Shown here: piece after piece, positions 62,427-64,000 of the stretch | Layout: every line of letters starts with the position of its first letter | Position numbering within the stretch: the first letter of the stretch is position 1 | Translations under genes and position numbers: made by a program | The notes under the pieces: generated by a model | Seen by the model: only the letters and a program-made list of their open reading frames with translations | Told to the model about the DNA's origin: nothing | Databases searched by the model: none | NCBI GenBank assembly: GCA_020744425.1 | Contig: JAGMUV010000030.1 | Coordinates: 310,001 to 374,000 of the forward strand | DNA from: Dactylonectria macrodidyma | Taxonomy: Eukaryota; Ascomycota; Sordariomycetes; Hypocreales; Nectriaceae | Direction: 5' to 3' | Length of the DNA stretch: 64,000 nt

Positions 62427-62789
62427 CAGCCATATCAGCATGCCGCCAGCATTCAGAATCTTCATCAATCAAGGGAAGCCACTTACCGGTACAAACTAGA
62501 ATCGCCAGCCATATCAGCGCGACAGCATTCAGACTCTTCACCAATCAAGGGAAGCCACTTACACACTAGAGTCGCCAGCCGTGTCAGCATGCCGCCAGCA
62601 TTCAGAATCTTCATCAACCAAGGGATGCCACTTACTCCCTAGAGTCGCCAGCCACATCAGCATGCCGCCAGCATTCAGACTCTTCATCAATCATGGGATG
62701 CCACTTACAACCTAGAATCGCCAGCGATATCAGCATGCCGCCAGCATTCAGACTCTTTGTCAATCAACGGATCCCACTTACTTGCTAGG
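62427..62789. repeat. 73-bp minisatellite, five units
   Basis: Five head-to-tail units start at 62427, 62506, 62576, 62649 and 62722 (79, 70, 73, 73 and about 68 bp). Each contains ATATCAGCATGCCGCCAGCA or a close variant, ATTCAGAMTCTTCA, and GGGAWGCCACTTAC. Units 3 and 4 have the same length and are the most alike. No coding frame runs through all units with a recognisable protein. Confidence 0.92.
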
Positions 62790-62858
62790 GCAGTGAACTG
62801 TATTAGCTTACTGTTACCCGGTTCTTGCCAGAAGCGAAATGGTGATTTGCCAACCGTA

Positions 62859-62987
62859 TTAACACGGATCTAATCGAAATATTTCTTCCATCTCTTCACT
62901 TACTCGCCCCATAAGCTTCGGATCTTTTGCGACCATAGCAGCGGCTGCCCCAGCAAAGATATGGATAAGGACGATTGTGGCCTTCAT
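62859..62987 (-). CDS. Short possible signal-peptide frame, unknown
   Basis: A 42-codon frame from ATG 62987 begins MKATIVLIHIFAGAAAAM, which looks like a signal peptide, and continues VAKDPKLMGRVSEEMEEIFR before a stop. I recognise no family. It could be the first exon of a lost secreted protein or chance. Confidence 0.2.
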   Translation of the reverse strand: MKATIVLIHIFAGAAAAMVAKDPKLMGRVSEEMEEIFRLDPC

Positions 62988-63613
62988 CTCGTTGGTATAG
63001 TAGTGGACGTACAACAAATATTCTAAGTAACAGACAGTATTCAATGACTGTATTTTCCAGCTGTAGAGTAGCAGGGGATAAGGAGCGTGGAGATTCTCCG
63101 GGTCGCTGCTGCTTTAAGAGTCGTCGGCTTGGGAAATTGACCACAGAGATCGGCTGCTACATAGCTGGTGATTGTCTCACCAGAAAGCATCCAATAGTAA
63201 TCGCGGACGCGCTGTTGTCATCTGACCCACACTTGCCGTCTGGCCTCATTGCTCCGTACCACTGAGAGTGATCCATATGCGACCGAATGCCAACGCCTTC
63301 CCGAGCCTTCCAAAGAGGACTCCGTTGGTGCGCATTACGATATTGTCGGGTGGCTGAGGTCGTGGTCGTGCGGCTAAAGGTCGGTCTGACCGCCTGTTAG
63401 AGCCTCGGTAGTCGTTTGGCCGGTTTTGTCGGTGAAAGGGTTACGACAGGGCACCCTGTCTATCACAACACTAACAGCCTGCGCCAAGAAGAATTTTTTT
63501 GGAGGGGAAGGTCGGTGCATCCTGGAAGACGTGAGTGGAGAATCATCCATCCTTGATTTGTTATGCCTTGATTTACGCGCCCTGGGATGGCCTCATAACT
63601 TAACGTATCAACA
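62988..63613. other. Intergenic, upstream of the DUF7053 gene
   Basis: About 620 bp without a supported gene. It should contain the promoter of the gene starting at 63614; I see no clear TATA box. Confidence 0.4.
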
Positions 63614-64000
63614 ATGCTACGAAAACATGAAGCGCTCACGGTGGTAACGCCCATTCCCGGCTTCATCCCGCGCCAGTTCGCCATCAATGTCCTCCACTCG
63701 CACGGGGAGGTAATCACCATTAATCCGCATGTCGTCGATCACAAGCTCATCAAGGCGCCAGCCGACGCCCCCCTTGATGAATGCGACAGCAGCTGGTACG
63801 AGATTGTCGAGCGCAAACAACTCATCGCAGGCAAAGGAAAGCCTGGCTCTGGCATGATCACCTTCAACGGCATCTCTCGCGATGTTTCCTCCAAGGGTTG
63901 CTTCCACAACATGCCCTGGGGCTTGCAGACTCACATCAGAGCCCCAATGAACGTCGACTTGTGGATTAGATATTCCATCGACGGCAACCAACTGGGAATA
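63614..64000 (+). CDS. DUF7053-type protein, partial at right edge
   Basis: The frame is open from ATG 63614 to the end of the window (129 codons) and begins MLRKHEALTVVTPIPGFIPR. It continues with FAINVLHSHGEVITINPHVV, APADAPLDECDSSWYEIVER, GSGMITFNG, CFHNMPWGLQTHIRAPMNVD and SIDGNQLG. This is the pattern of a fungal family I know as DUF7053, of unknown biochemical function, usually about 180-250 aa with a START/polyketide-cyclase-like look. The segment ISRDVSSKG just before CFHNMP may be a small insertion. GC-rich third codon positions suggest an ordinary, expressed gene. The 3' part lies outside. Confidence 0.72.
   Translation, partial: MLRKHEALTVVTPIPGFIPRQFAINVLHSHGEVITINPHVVDHKLIKAPADAPLDECDSSWYEIVERKQLIAGKGKPGSGMITFNGISRDVSSKGCFHNMPWGLQTHIRAPMNVDLWIRYSIDGNQLGI

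Overview
The window looks like nuclear DNA of a filamentous ascomycete (Pezizomycotina). The evidence is the 46-94 bp introns with GTRNGN donors, CTRAY branch points and YAG acceptors, a Zn2Cys6/fungal_trans regulator, HeLo- and Goodbye-type NACHT (STAND/NLR) genes, a DUF3435 tyrosine recombinase, and Tc1, pogo/Fot1, MULE, Helitron, Ty3/gypsy, LINE and hAT transposon material. Species cannot be fixed from sequence alone. Gene density is low and nearly every family of fungal transposon is present, so this is an accessory, repeat-rich compartment rather than a core chromosome arm.

Layout. 0-8 kb: a Helitron-type helicase running off the left edge, a complete Tc1-like DD34E element (1471-2993), and a patchwork in which an NLR N-terminus, an antisense Helitron fragment and a 5'-truncated aminoglycoside-nucleotidyltransferase-like gene abut one another, followed by an ankyrin relic. 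8.8-13 kb: a three-exon HeLo-NACHT-ankyrin gene whose ankyrin domain holds 11 indel-free 99-bp near-identical repeats. 14.4-20.2 kb: a 5'-truncated P450 beside a transposon-like repeat, a SUR1/CSH1-like glycosyltransferase and a six-exon Zn2Cys6 regulator. 20.6-26.4 kb: two head-to-head Hop-like MULE transposases, one with two internal stops and one open. 26.6-29.1 kb: a ~0.75 kb direct repeat flanking a small basic gene. 30-31.3 kb: a CBM21 protein-phosphatase-1 targeting subunit. 34.7-40.7 kb: two different complete pogo/Fot1 elements with an NLR relic between them. 41.2-46.1 kb: a five-exon Goodbye-NACHT-TPR/ZZ NLR. 47-50 kb: relics of an APH-like kinase and a LaeA-like methyltransferase, then a Ty3/gypsy pol fragment fused in frame to a pogo-type DNA-binding N-terminus. 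50.1-55.8 kb: a four-TM protein, a DUF3435 tyrosine recombinase broken by one nonsense codon, and a secreted peptidoglycan amidase with bacterial-type repeats. 56-64 kb: LINE, hAT and Helitron relics, a small secreted cysteine-rich SH3-like protein, a 73-bp minisatellite, and a DUF7053 gene running off the right edge.

Biologically the window is dominated by fungal NLR (allorecognition/innate immunity) genes in different states: two intact-looking and three decayed. They share ground with a DUF3435 recombinase, the family that includes the captains of giant Starship elements, and with recently active DNA transposons. Intact housekeeping-type genes (glycosyltransferase, PP1 subunit, DUF7053) sit between these islands. 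The most unusual single genes are the hypervariable-repeat HeLo-NACHT-ANK gene, the bacterial-type amidase/LysM protein and the gypsy-pogo fusion frame.

Exon boundaries given are my own splice predictions, checked for reading-frame closure but not against transcripts. Domain names come from motif recognition, not from a database search.
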